From Streptomyces sp. NBC_01788 (lineage in GTDB: Bacteria; Actinomycetota; Actinomycetes; Streptomycetales; Streptomycetaceae): a stretch of DNA of 64,000 nt. This document shows positions 41,948 through 50,578 of the stretch, in pieces. The position numbers and the translations under genes are program-made. The first letter of the stretch is position 1. Each line of letters starts with the position of its first letter. The stretch covers positions 2,356,001 through 2,420,000 of the forward strand of contig NZ_CP109090.1 of assembly GCF_035917575.1 (NCBI RefSeq), given 5' to 3'. Under the pieces are notes generated by a model that was not told where the DNA came from, searched no databases, and saw nothing but the letters and a program-made list of their open reading frames with translations.

Positions 41948-43164
41948 ACGGGGTCCCCCGGGGCGCGCGTGCGGGTCTCGACCGGCAGGATCGCATGGAC
42001 GCGGAAGCCGCCGCCGTAGCGGGGGCCGGTGGTGAGGGTGCCGACCAGGGCGGTGACCCGCTCGCGCATGCCCAGCAACCCGTGCCCGCCGCCCGGCTGC
42101 GTGCCCGCGGTCCGGCCGGCCCCGTCGTCCAGGACCGTGATCTCGATGTGCGGCCCGACGCGCACGACGCTGACCTCCGCCTTCGCCCGGGTGCCCGCGT
42201 GCTTGTGCACATTGGTGAGGGCCTCCTGGATGACCCGGTACGCGGCCAGGTCCACGGCGGCCGGCAGGGTGGTGCCGTGGTCGGCGCGGGCGACCTCGAC
42301 GTGCAGTCCGGCGTTGCGGAAGGTGCCGACGAGCTCGTCGAGGCGGTCCAGGCCGGGGGCCGGTTCCGTGGGGGCCTCCGGGTCGCCGGACTGCCGGAGC
42401 AGGCCCACGGTGGCACGCAGTTCGTCGAGCGCGGAGCGGCTGGCCTCCCGGACGTGCCCGAGGGCCTCCTTGGCCTGGTCGGGCCGCTTGTCCATGACGT
42501 GGGCCGCGACCCCGGCCTGCACATTGACCAGGGCGATGTGGTGGGCCACGACGTCGTGCAGGTCGCGGGCGATGCGCAGGCGTTCCTCGGCGACGCGGCG
42601 GCGGGCCTCCTCCTCACGGGTGCGCTCGGCGCGCTCGGCGCGTTCCCTGATGGCGTGCACGAAGGCACGGCGGCTGCGGACGGCGTCACCGCCGGCGGCG
42701 GCCATCCCCGTCCAGGCGAAGATCGCCAGGTTCTCCTGCGCGTACCAGGGCATCGGCCCGGCGAGCATGGCGGCGCCGGTCAGCACGGTCATGGTGGCCA
42801 GGCCCAGGCGCAGGGCGGTGAGGCGGTCGGTGGCGGCCGCGACGGTGAAGAGGGCGACCACGGCGGACATGGCGACGGGGGCGCGGGGGTCCCCGGTGAC
42901 GAACTCGACGACGGACATGGTGCCGGTGGCGGCGAGGACGGCGCGGGGGGCGCGGCGGCGCAGGACGAGGGCGGCGGCGCCGAGGACCATGAGGAGCATG
43001 CTGAGCAGGTCCGGCCTGCGCACCCCCCAGCTGACGACGTGGTCGCCGCGCGGGCCCACGAAGGAGCCGACCACCATGCACACGAGGACACCGGCCGCGA
43101 GGGCCGCGTCCAGTGCGAGGGGGTGCGCCTTCAGCCGGCATCGGGCGCGATCGAGGGTGGTCAC
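41944..43164 (-). CDS. Sensor histidine kinase (NarX/DesK type)
   Basis: 406 residues. Five or six N-terminal hydrophobic helices (ALDAALAAGVLVCMVVGSFV to ENLAIFAWTGMAAAGG) make a membrane sensor with no large outer domain. Then a HisKA_3 dimerisation domain with His about 203 in RIARDLHDVVAHHIALV, and an ATPase domain with YRVIQEALTNVHKHA (N-box), VLDDGAG (G1) and GHGLLGMRERV (G2). It phosphorylates the regulator encoded next. The signal is unknown; the intramembrane type often senses envelope stress or lipophilic compounds, which would suit a drug-pump gene downstream. Confidence 0.95.
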   Translation of the reverse strand: MTTLDRARCRLKAHPLALDAALAAGVLVCMVVGSFVGPRGDHVVSWGVRRPDLLSMLLMVLGAAALVLRRRAPRAVLAATGTMSVVEFVTGDPRAPVAMSAVVALFTVAAATDRLTALRLGLATMTVLTGAAMLAGPMPWYAQENLAIFAWTGMAAAGGDAVRSRRAFVHAIRERAERAERTREEEARRRVAEERLRIARDLHDVVAHHIALVNVQAGVAAHVMDKRPDQAKEALGHVREASRSALDELRATVGLLRQSGDPEAPTEPAPGLDRLDELVGTFRNAGLHVEVARADHGTTLPAAVDLAAYRVIQEALTNVHKHAGTRAKAEVSVVRVGPHIEITVLDDGAGRTAGTQPGGGHGLLGMRERVTALVGTLTTGPRYGGGFRVHAILPVETRTRAPGDPV

Positions 43165-43538
43165 GCCTGCCTACGGTACGGGGTGGCACGCCGCACGGGG
43201 ACTGGGGCGTCCGACGCGGGAACGCCGCAGTCCGGCGCGGGGACGACAGGGGCCGACGCGGGGCACCGCGGAACACGTCAGGGTGAGGCGTGGAGACGGC
43301 GGAATCCGGGACGCGGACGACGGCAGCGTCCGGCGCGGGGCGCGGCGGAGTCCGGGACGGGGCGCGGCGGAGTCCGGGACGGGGCGCGGCGGAGTCCGAC
43401 GCGGAGACGGCGGCCGCATGCGATGCGGGCCCCGCCCGGGGGCTGCCGTGCTGCCCGGACGGGCCGTCGCTCGTCACCGTGACGCCACCGGGGGCCTTAC
43501 CCGGACCTCCCCCGGGCCCGACCGGCCTCAGCTTGATC
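43165..43538. repeat. Gene-free region with 22-bp tandem repeats
   Basis: 374 bases between the kinase start and the pspAA stop. 43337-43358 and 43359-43380 are identical 22-bp units (GGGGCGCGGCGGAGTCCGGG plus AC), with a third 20-bp copy to 43400; related GGCGGAGTCCG motifs recur from about 43200 to 43410. No convincing gene in either direction. Confidence 0.7.
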
Positions 43539-43817
43539 TCACCCGGGGATGAGGCCGTCGTCGCTCAGCAGGTCCCGGACCTCCTCCAGGGTGGCGTCCG
43601 CGGAGGGGAGGATCAGGTCGGACGGCTCCAGGGAGTCGTCCGGCACGGGCTCGCCCAGTTCGCGGACCCTGGACAGCAGGGCCGCGAGGGTGCGACGAAA
43701 GCCGGGGCCGTCGCCCTTCTCCATTTCGGCCAGGAGTTCGTCGTCCAGCTTGTTCAGGTCGGCGAGGTGGCCGTCGGCCAGCCTCACCTGTCCCTCTCCC
43801 ATGATCCGTACGATCAT
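43539..43817 (-). CDS. pspAA: PspA-associated protein, PspAA type
   Basis: 92 residues, acidic, starting IVRIMGEGQVRLADGHLADL, with EMEKGDGPGFRRTLAALLSRV in the middle and a C-terminal ATLEEVRDLLSDDGLIPG. This is the small partner gene that follows pspA in Streptomyces and other actinobacteria. No membrane segment. It is 54 bases downstream of pspA on the same strand and likely cotranscribed. Its exact role in the envelope-stress response is unknown. Naming rests on context and overall sequence character. Confidence 0.85.
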   Translation of the reverse strand: MIVRIMGEGQVRLADGHLADLNKLDDELLAEMEKGDGPGFRRTLAALLSRVRELGEPVPDDSLEPSDLILPSADATLEEVRDLLSDDGLIPG

Positions 43818-43871
43818 GTCGCCCTCCTCGGCGTGGCCCCGGCTGTCGGTGACATGGCTGCCTCGACGCGG

Positions 43872-44699
43872 CTACTGCTTGTCGAAGCGGGGGGTGTCCT
43901 GCGGCTGCCGCTGGTTCCGGCCCTCGCCCGCGCCGCCCTCGATCGCCTGCCGGTCCCCGGACGACCCTCCCCCAGAGCCAATAGCCTGGGAGGTACCCCC
44001 AGCCAGCTCCGCCTTCATGCGCTGGAGCTCCAGCTCCACATCCGTACCACCGGAGAGCCGGTCCAGCTCGGTCTGGATGTCGTCCTTGGCCAGCCCGGAC
44101 GGGTCGTCCAGGGCGCCGGAGGCGAGCAGCTCGTCGATCGCGCCGGCCCGGGCCTGGAGCTGCGCGGTCTTGTCCTCGGCCCGCTGGATGGCCAGGCCGA
44201 CGTCGCCCATCTCCTCGGAGATGCCGGAGAACGCCTCGCCGATCCGGGTCTGCGCCTGGGCCGCCGTGTAGGTCGCCTTGATGGTCTCCTTCTTCGTACG
44301 GAAGGCGTCGACCTTGGCCTGCAGGCGCTGGGCCGCCAGGGTGAGCTTCTCCTCCTCGCCCTGGAGCGTGGCGTGCTGCGTCTGGAGGTCCGTCACCTGC
44401 TGCTGGAGCGCGGCGCGGCGCGAGAGCGCCTCGCGGGCCAGGTCCTCACGGCCCAGGGCGAGCGCCTTGCGGCCCTGGTCCTCCAGCTTGCCGGACTGCT
44501 GCTGCAGCTGGTTCAGCTGGAGCTCGAGGCGCTTGCGGCTGGTCGCCACGTCCGCGACACCGCGCCGCACCTTCTGGAGCAGCTCCAACTGCTTCTGGTA
44601 CGAGTAATCGAGGGTCTCGCGCGGGTCCTCGGCCCGGTCAAGGGCCTTGTTCGCCTTCGCGCGGAAGATCATCCCCATACGCTTCATGACACCGCTCAT
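43872..44699 (-). CDS. pspA: Phage-shock protein A (PspA/IM30/Vipp1 family)
   Basis: 275 residues from ATG 44699. Almost wholly helical coiled coil, beginning with the membrane-binding amphipathic helix KRMGMIFRAKANKALDRAED and the family segment RETLDYSYQKQLELLQKVRR, then long heptads to about 215. The C-terminus is a Gly/Ser-rich tail ending QPQDTPRFDKQ, peculiar to Streptomyces. ESCRT-III-like proteins of this family polymerise on stressed membranes and keep proton motive force. An in-frame longer reading from 44777 is Cys/Trp-rich and unlikely. pspAA follows. Confidence 0.95.
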   Translation of the reverse strand: MSGVMKRMGMIFRAKANKALDRAEDPRETLDYSYQKQLELLQKVRRGVADVATSRKRLELQLNQLQQQSGKLEDQGRKALALGREDLAREALSRRAALQQQVTDLQTQHATLQGEEEKLTLAAQRLQAKVDAFRTKKETIKATYTAAQAQTRIGEAFSGISEEMGDVGLAIQRAEDKTAQLQARAGAIDELLASGALDDPSGLAKDDIQTELDRLSGGTDVELELQRMKAELAGGTSQAIGSGGGSSGDRQAIEGGAGEGRNQRQPQDTPRFDKQ

Positions 44700-44983
44700 G
44701 GGCTTCGCGCGCCCCCTTCTGACGGACTCCAGCTCACAGCTCTGCGACAGAACCCACAGTACGGGCCCTGTGACCATTACCGCACTGTTCGGGAGCGGAT
44801 ACGGTCATCCCCAAGGACGACTGCGTCCGTTTCCGCTCCGGCGCAGGGAGGAGGTTGCCCCCTGAGCGACGGGCGACGGTGGTCGCGACGTCCCCTCTGT
44901 CCCCCCTACAGACGATCGGTGTTGCCGGATCGTTCCCCGCGGGACTGGGGTCCATGCGGGTCAAGCCCGTACCCTTGGGTTTT

Positions 44984-45583
44984 GTGTTCCGTAGCCGTGC
45001 CAAGGAAGAGAAGGCCCCGGTCGCCGACAAGGCACCGGTGAGCTTCTCCAAGCAGTCCCGCGACCCGCAGGCCCCCAAGGGCCGCCCCACACCCAAGCGG
45101 AGTGAGGCGCGTTCCCAGCGCCGCAGTGTCGCCAACACGTCGATGACGCGCAAGGATGCCGCGAAGCGGCAGCGCGAGGAGCGCCGAGTCCAGTTGGAGC
45201 GGCAGCGCCAGGCGCTGGCCAGCGGCGACGAGCGCTATCTGCCGGCCCGTGACAAGGGCCCGGTGCGCCGGTTCGCGCGGGACTTCGTCGACTCGCGGTT
45301 CAACATCGCGGAGTTCTTCCTGCCGATGGCCGTGGTCATCCTGGTGCTGAGCATGGTCCGGGTGCCCGCGCTGCAGAACATCGCGCTGCTGCTGTGGCTC
45401 GTGGTGATCGCCCTGATCGTGCTGGACTCGGCGGTCAGCGGCTTCCGGCTGAGGAAGCGCCTGAGCGAGCGCTTCCCGGATCAGAACAAGCGCGGCGTGG
45501 TCGCCTACGCCCTGATGCGCTCCCTCCAGATGCGCCGGCTCCGGCTGCCCAAGCCGCAGGTCAAGCGCGGGGAGCGGCCCTGA
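44984..45583 (+). CDS. DUF3043 membrane protein
   Basis: 199 residues from GTG 44984; ATG 44954 is an alternative. N-terminal 100 residues are basic and cytoplasmic (FRSRAKEEKAP, KGRPTPKRSEARSQRRS, TRKDAAKRQREERRVQLERQ), then two helices NIAEFFLPMAVVILVLSMV and NIALLLWLVVIALIVLDSAV, then a basic C-terminus. This is the actinobacterial DUF3043 family of unknown function. TACCCT eight bases before the GTG could be a -10 of a nearly leaderless mRNA. The next gene appears to start on the base before its stop codon. Confidence 0.9.
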   Translation: MFRSRAKEEKAPVADKAPVSFSKQSRDPQAPKGRPTPKRSEARSQRRSVANTSMTRKDAAKRQREERRVQLERQRQALASGDERYLPARDKGPVRRFARDFVDSRFNIAEFFLPMAVVILVLSMVRVPALQNIALLLWLVVIALIVLDSAVSGFRLRKRLSERFPDQNKRGVVAYALMRSLQMRRLRLPKPQVKRGERP

Positions 45584-46377
45584 GCGCGACCGCTTTCTCC
45601 GAGGATGCCGCGGACGCCTGGCTGAACAAACTGGGTGGGCTGCGTGACGTCGTACGACAGGAACTGGTGGCCCGGCAGCTCGACGAGCAGATAGCCGGGC
45701 GGTACCCGGTCGGGCAGCGGCTGCGCGTGCTCGACGTGGGGATGGGCCAGGGCACGCAGGCGCTGCGGCTGGCCCGGGCCGGGCACCAGGTCACCGGTCT
45801 CGAACGGGACCAGACGATGATCTCCGTGGCGCGTGCCGCGCTGGCCGCCGAGCCGGAGGGCATCCGGGCGCGGATGCGGATCGTCGAGGGCGACGGCCAG
45901 GACACCGGCGTGCACTTCCTGCCGGGCAGCTTCGACGTGGTGCTGTGCCACGGGGTGCTCATGTACATCGAGGAGCCGGACCCGCTGCTCGCGGGGCTGG
46001 CCCGGATGCTCGCGCCGGGCGGCCTGCTGTCGCTGCTGGTGCGCAACGGCGACGCGCTGGCGTTGCGCCCGGGACTGTCCGGCGAGTGGCCGACGGCGCT
46101 GACGGCGTTCGACACGACGGCGTACCGCAACCGGCTGGGCCTCGAGGTGCGGGCGGACCGCCTCGCCCACCTGACGGCGACCCTCGCCGGGATCGGGGCG
46201 CCGCTGCGCACCTGGTACGGCGTGCGGGTCTTCACGGACACGGCGGCGGACGACGCGGAGCCGCCGGCCGACACCGAGACGCTGGAAACCCTTCTGGCAG
46301 CGGAGGAACGAGCCGGCCGCACGGACCCCTACCGCGCGGTGGCGGCACTGCTGCATCTGTGCGGGGTACGCGGCTGA
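45580..46377 (+). CDS. Class I SAM-dependent methyltransferase
   Basis: 265 residues if translation starts at CTG 45580, which overlaps the DUF3043 stop (CTGA) and has GGGGAG about six bases upstream. No ATG, GTG or TTG in frame gives the full N-terminus (SATAFSEDAADAWLNKLGG) conserved in this family without running into the upstream gene. The SAM-binding fold shows RLRVLDVGMGQGTQALRLA (motif I), TGLERDQTMI (acidic loop), IVEGDGQDTG and FDVVLCHGVLMYI. The target is unknown; it resembles the CmoA/UbiE type. Probably coupled to DUF3043. Confidence 0.85.
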   Translation: MSATAFSEDAADAWLNKLGGLRDVVRQELVARQLDEQIAGRYPVGQRLRVLDVGMGQGTQALRLARAGHQVTGLERDQTMISVARAALAAEPEGIRARMRIVEGDGQDTGVHFLPGSFDVVLCHGVLMYIEEPDPLLAGLARMLAPGGLLSLLVRNGDALALRPGLSGEWPTALTAFDTTAYRNRLGLEVRADRLAHLTATLAGIGAPLRTWYGVRVFTDTAADDAEPPADTETLETLLAAEERAGRTDPYRAVAALLHLCGVRG

Positions 46378-46468
46378 CGATCCGGGCCTGGCGTCGGCCG
46401 CCCGTGCTCGCCGCCCGTTCGGGTGCGTACCGGGAGCCGGGGGTGCGGGGCGTGGAGAGACTCGGGGC

Positions 46469-47590
46469 ATGGATGTCTTTCCCGTGCGTGCCCGTGCCCG
46501 TGCCCATGCTTCGCGGTCGGTCGCTGTGCTCGCCGGGCTCGTCTGCTGTGCCGCGGTGCTGTCCGGGTGCCACCCGGCGGCCGACCCGCAGGCGGCGGCC
46601 AGCGGGTCGGACACCTCCGGTGGGCCCGACCCCGCCGGTGTCCGGCGGCCGGCCGCTTCGACCGCGGCGAACGACCTGCAGAGCGACTACATGCGGGTGA
46701 TCAAGAAGGCGCTGCCTTCGGTCGTGCAGATCCAGTCCGGCAACCAGCTCGGGTCCGGGGTCGTGTACGACGACAAGGGACACATCGTCACCAACGCGCA
46801 CGTCGTCGGGACCGGGAAGACGTTCCGCGTGACCACGGCGAACAGCGAGGCGTCGCTCACGGCCACGCTGGTCTCCTCGTACCCGGACCAGGACCTCGCC
46901 GTCGTCAAGCTGGACCGGGTGCCCCACGGGCTGAAGGCGGCCACGTTCGGCGAGTCGGGGAAGGTCGAAGTCGGGCAGATCGTCCTGGCCATGGGCTCAC
47001 CGCTCGGGCTGTCGTCGAGCGTGACCCAGGGGATCGTGTCGGCGACCGGGCGCACCGTCAGCGAGGGGCAGAGCGACAGCGGCACGGGGGCGACGATCGC
47101 CGGCATGGTGCAGACGTCGGCCGCGATCAACCCGGGCAACAGCGGGGGCGCGCTGGTGAACCTGAACGGCCAGGTCATCGGCATCCCGACACTCGCCGCC
47201 GCCGATCCGCAGCTCGGCGGCAGCGCGGCGCCCGGCATCGGTTTCGCGATCCCGGCGTCCACGGCGAAGACGATCGCCGGACAGATCGTGCGGTACGGCA
47301 AGGTCGTCGACTCCGGCCGGGCCGCGCTCGGCATCACCGGGCGCACCGTCGTCGACGTGAACTACGAGCCCGCCGGGGTCGCGGTGGTGGACGTGAAGTC
47401 GGGCGGGGCCGCGGCGCGCGCGGGCATCCGGTCCGGGGACATCATCACCAAGGTCGGCGGCAGGAACATCACCACCATCACCTCGCTGTCGGAGGCACTG
47501 GCCGCCGACCGGCCGGGGCAGCGGACGACGGTGACGTACTCACGCGACAACAGCCGGAAGACAGTGGACGTGACGCTGGGCGAGCAGTGA
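46469..47590 (+). CDS. Lipoprotein HtrA/DegP-type serine protease with PDZ domain
   Basis: 373 residues. Lipoprotein signal: basic RARARAHASR, hydrophobic VAVLAGLVCCAAVL, lipobox LSGC at about 34. Trypsin-like domain with catalytic His111 (VTNAHVVG), Asp142 (DQDLAVVKL) and Ser225 (NPGNSGGAL), then a C-terminal PDZ domain about 285-370 (AGVAVVDVKSGGAAARAG, SGDIITKVGGRNI). It degrades or refolds misfolded proteins outside the membrane, here tethered to it by lipid. Ends against a convergent small gene with a shared terminator. Confidence 0.95.
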   Translation: MDVFPVRARARAHASRSVAVLAGLVCCAAVLSGCHPAADPQAAASGSDTSGGPDPAGVRRPAASTAANDLQSDYMRVIKKALPSVVQIQSGNQLGSGVVYDDKGHIVTNAHVVGTGKTFRVTTANSEASLTATLVSSYPDQDLAVVKLDRVPHGLKAATFGESGKVEVGQIVLAMGSPLGLSSSVTQGIVSATGRTVSEGQSDSGTGATIAGMVQTSAAINPGNSGGALVNLNGQVIGIPTLAAADPQLGGSAAPGIGFAIPASTAKTIAGQIVRYGKVVDSGRAALGITGRTVVDVNYEPAGVAVVDVKSGGAAARAGIRSGDIITKVGGRNITTITSLSEALAADRPGQRTTVTYSRDNSRKTVDVTLGEQ

Positions 47591-47594
47591 GCGG

Positions 47595-47620
47595 GGGCGG
47601 CCGTCCATCGGCGGCCGCCC
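47595..47620. terminator. Convergent hairpin terminator
   Basis: Nine-base stem GGGCGGCCG / CGGCCGCCC with an eight-base loop, between the htrA-type gene (plus) and the small acidic protein gene (minus). Confidence 0.55.
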
Positions 47621-47633
47621 GGGCCCCCAGGCT

Positions 47634-47852
47634 CTACGCCGAGGCCTCGTCCGCGTGCAGGCTCATCGGGCCGTAGATCTCCTTGGCGTCCTCGAACAGC
47701 CGGACCTGGTCCGCGCCGCCGTCGGCCAGTGCCTTCCAGTTCTCCCCGATCCAGGACTCGGCGTCGCCCTGCGTGGTGAACTCCTCGGGCTGCACCGCGG
47801 GCTGGACCTCCGTCCCGTCGGTCGTCTCGAACCGCCACGTCCATGCCGCCAT
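47634..47852 (-). CDS. Small acidic conserved hypothetical protein
   Basis: 72 residues from ATG 47852, which follows GGGAGG at six bases. Sequence includes AAWTWRFETTDGTEV, FTTQGDAESWIGENWKAL and DQVRLFEDAKEIYGPMSL. It looks like a small soluble alpha-beta protein with several Trp; no known domain comes to mind. It is conserved in actinobacteria as a hypothetical. The gene stands alone between convergent htrA and divergent cobU. Confidence 0.8.
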   Translation of the reverse strand: MAAWTWRFETTDGTEVQPAVQPEEFTTQGDAESWIGENWKALADGGADQVRLFEDAKEIYGPMSLHADEASA

Positions 47853-48100
47853 GTACGCCTCCCTGGTATGAGCACACTGCACAGCGCGGGCCGGACCCGG
47901 TCCGGCCCTCTGCCCGCAGCCTAGTGCCGCGGCAGGCGGGCCTCTCGCGAGCTTCCCGCCTGTGCGGTGGATCATGCCCAGGACACGGGATCCGGCATGC
48001 GCGCCACGGTCCGGTGGCGGGCGCCGGCTTTCCGCGCCCGTCGCCGGACAGAGCCCGGCCGGATGCGCGCCTCCGGCGGCGGCAGGCGAAAATCGGGTCC

Positions 48101-49306
48101 GTGGACGTGACTCTGCTCGGCACCGGTGCCCCCGCGGGACTGCCCCGCCCCGACTGTCCCTGCGCGGCCTGCGCGACCGCGCTCGGCGCGGACGCGCGGG
48201 CGGCGACCGCGCTGCTCGTGGACGGGGTGCTGCTGCTGGACCTGACCCCCGGCGCGGCGTTCGCGGCGGCGCGGGCGGGGCGTTCGCTGGGCGAGGTGGG
48301 GCACGTGCTGCTGTCGCACCCGCACGACGGTCCGGCGCTCGAGGTGCCGGCCGGGCTGCCGCAGCCGGAGCGGGTGCCGGACGGGCGGGAGCTGACGCTG
48401 CCGAGCGGGCACCGGGTGCGGGCGGTGGCGCTGGACGCTCCCGGCACCGGGTACGCGGTGACCGGCCCGGACGGCCGGCGGCTGCTGTACCTGCCGCCTG
48501 GCGGCGCGCCGGCCGGTCTGGAGGAGGGCTCCGCCGAGACGTACGACATGCTCCTGGCGGACGTGCTGGGGCGCCCCGACGCGTCGGCCAGGCTGCGGGC
48601 GGTCGGCGCGGTGGGGCCGGCCACGGACGTCGTCGCGGTCCACCTCGACCACGACGTGCCGCCGGGTGACGAGCTGCGCCGGCGGCTCGCGGCGGCGGGG
48701 GCGCGGGCCGTGCCGGACGGTACGACGCTGACGGTCGGGGCACGTGAATCGGACGTACCGGACGTTCCCCGGCGCACGCTGGTGCTCGGCGGGGCGCGTT
48801 CGGGCAAGTCGGTGGAGGCCGAGCGGCGGCTGGAGAGCTTCCCCGGCGTGCTGTACGTGGCCACCGGCGGCACCCGCGGCGGGGACACCGAGTGGGCGGA
48901 CCGGGTGGCGGCGCACCGGGAGCGGCGGCCGGGTTCGTGGCGCACGACCGAGACGTGCGACCTGGTGCCGCTGCTCGCACAGGACGGCCCGCCGCTGCTC
49001 GTCGACTGCCTGTCGCTGTGGCTGACGGACGCGATGGACTCCGTCGGCGCCTGGGACGACGCCGAGTGGGCGGGCGGCGGCGAACGCGCCCTGCGCGAAC
49101 GGGTGACCGCCCTGACCGGCGCCCTGCGCGCCACCCGGCGCACCGTGGTGGCGGTCTCCAACGAGGTCGGCTCCGGCATCGTCCCCGCCACCGCCTCCGG
49201 CCGCCGCTACCGCGACGAACTCGGCCGCCTGAACGCCGCGTTCGCCGCCGAGTGCGAACACGTCCTGCTGGTGGTGGCCGGCCAGGCGCTGGTGCTGCGC
49301 GGCTGA
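48101..49306 (+). CDS. cobU: CobU adenosylcobinamide kinase/guanylyltransferase with N-terminal beta-lactamase-like domain
   Basis: 401 residues from GTG 48101. The C-terminal part from about residue 222 is CobU: RTLVLGGARSGKSVEAER (P-loop), VLYVATGG, WADRVAAHRERRPGSWRTTE (guanylylated His region), LLVDCLSLWLTDAM, and VVAVSNEVGSGIVP. It phosphorylates adenosylcobinamide and then adds GMP for cobalamin assembly. Residues 1-215 resemble a metallo-beta-lactamase fold (DVTLLGTGAPAGLPRPDCPC, HVLLSHPHDGPA, DVVAVHLDHDVPP) with an incomplete HxHxDH site. Start: no ribosome-binding site; GAAAAT seven bases upstream could be a leaderless -10. cobT and cobS follow nearby. Confidence 0.92.
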   Translation: MDVTLLGTGAPAGLPRPDCPCAACATALGADARAATALLVDGVLLLDLTPGAAFAAARAGRSLGEVGHVLLSHPHDGPALEVPAGLPQPERVPDGRELTLPSGHRVRAVALDAPGTGYAVTGPDGRRLLYLPPGGAPAGLEEGSAETYDMLLADVLGRPDASARLRAVGAVGPATDVVAVHLDHDVPPGDELRRRLAAAGARAVPDGTTLTVGARESDVPDVPRRTLVLGGARSGKSVEAERRLESFPGVLYVATGGTRGGDTEWADRVAAHRERRPGSWRTTETCDLVPLLAQDGPPLLVDCLSLWLTDAMDSVGAWDDAEWAGGGERALRERVTALTGALRATRRTVVAVSNEVGSGIVPATASGRRYRDELGRLNAAFAAECEHVLLVVAGQALVLRG

Positions 49307-49307
49307 C

Positions 49308-49328
49308 CCGGTCCGGACGGAGGACCGG
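49308..49328. terminator. Short convergent hairpin
   Basis: CCGGTCC / GGACCGG, seven pairs, seven-base loop, in the 28-base gap between cobU and the convergent methyltransferase gene. Weak as a terminator but the only candidate. Confidence 0.35.
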
Positions 49329-49334
49329 CCGGCG

Positions 49335-50435
49335 TCAGCTCGGGTGGCGGCGGGCGACGACTCGGTAGGTGTTGGAGAGGCCGGGGGCGCGGCGGAAGAC
49401 GGGCGAGAGGAGCAGGTCCAGGAGCGCCACCGCCTTCACCAGGGGGCCGGTGAGGGCGGTCAGGGCGGTGCGCAGGGTGTGCTGGAGGCCGGTGGGCGGG
49501 GTGTCGCGCCAGGGGGCGTCGGCGGCGGGCAGCACATGGGCGAGGAGCAGGGCGGCGGCCGCCGAGAGGTCGCCTGGCCGGTGCGGGGCGCGTCGGTCGG
49601 TGACGACGACGGCGCAGCCCTGGGACTCCAGTTCCGCGCGGAGGTTGTCCAGCGGCAGCAGGTGCAGATGGCGCGGCTGGCCGTGCGGCAGCCACCACCG
49701 GCCCAGCAGCCGGGCGGACAGGCAGTGCGGGTCGGGCAGTTCGATCAGCAGGTGCCCGCCGGGGCGCAGCGCGGTGAGGGCGCCCCGCAACTCCGCTCGG
49801 GGGTCCGGCACATGGGCCAGATGGTGGAAGACGCTGACCACGTCGTAGCGTCCGCGCAGCCGCTCCGCGATGTGCGGGTCGGTCAGGTGCCCGACGTGGG
49901 CCTCCTCGACCCGCCCCCGCTCGCGGGCCCGCTCCACGCGCTGGGTGGGGTCGAGGCCGTCGAAGGCGGTGTACGGGAACACCTCCTGCGCCGCGCCGGG
50001 GAAGTGGCCGTGGCCCGTGCCGACGTCCAGCCAGCTCTCCGGCTCCCCCAGGTGGCTCATCAGACGGGCGTCGGAGCGGTGCCGGCGGCGGCCGCGGCGG
50101 GCCGTGAGCACCGGGTCCGCGAGGCCCGCGAGGCCCGCGACGCTCTCTGGGCCGGCCTCGTCGAAGTCCCGGTGGTAGAAGGCCAGTCCGGCCGCCGTGA
50201 GCCGGGGGTTCTGGAACGCGTGGCCGCAGTCGCGGCACTCGTCGACCGCGAACGTGCCCGGCTTGTGCTGGAGCAGGTCCGGCGCGCGCAGCCGGGTGCG
50301 CAGCCGCCGGGAGCCGCACCAGGGGCAGTCCGCGCGCGGCGGCTCCTGGAAACGGCCGGTGCCCTGGGCGAGTTCGGCGGCGTAGGCGAGGCGGCGCGGG
50401 TCGTAGAACCCCGGGGCGTACGGCAGGGGCGGCAT
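49335..50435 (-). CDS. Methyltransferase with N-terminal zinc ribbon
   Basis: 366 residues from ATG 50435, supported by CGGGAG six bases upstream. A zinc ribbon CPWCGSRRL...CRDCGHAFQNPRL (about 37-80) precedes a class I methyltransferase core: SWLDVGTGHGHFPGAA (motif I), DPTQRVERARERG, YDVVSVFHHLAHVPDPRAEL and RPGGHLLIELPDP, which fits the Methyltransf_23 / CheR-like group often found in sugar or lipid glycan clusters. The C-terminal 90 residues are helical and hydrophobic (AAALLLAHVLPAADA, VKAVALLDLLLSPVF) and may bind membrane. Target unknown. Divergent from cobT. Confidence 0.88.
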   Translation of the reverse strand: MPPLPYAPGFYDPRRLAYAAELAQGTGRFQEPPRADCPWCGSRRLRTRLRAPDLLQHKPGTFAVDECRDCGHAFQNPRLTAAGLAFYHRDFDEAGPESVAGLAGLADPVLTARRGRRRHRSDARLMSHLGEPESWLDVGTGHGHFPGAAQEVFPYTAFDGLDPTQRVERARERGRVEEAHVGHLTDPHIAERLRGRYDVVSVFHHLAHVPDPRAELRGALTALRPGGHLLIELPDPHCLSARLLGRWWLPHGQPRHLHLLPLDNLRAELESQGCAVVVTDRRAPHRPGDLSAAAALLLAHVLPAADAPWRDTPPTGLQHTLRTALTALTGPLVKAVALLDLLLSPVFRRAPGLSNTYRVVARRHPS

Positions 50436-50578
50436 GGGCGGCTCCCGGTGGGTCACTGTGAGAACAAGTCGCTGCAAAGGGAACGTATGGGATCCGGATC
50501 TTGGCCGGAAAGACGCCGTACGGGTGTGGTGGCGATGTGGCGCCGTCCGGTGGAATCGGGGCCGGTACTGTTCAGCGA

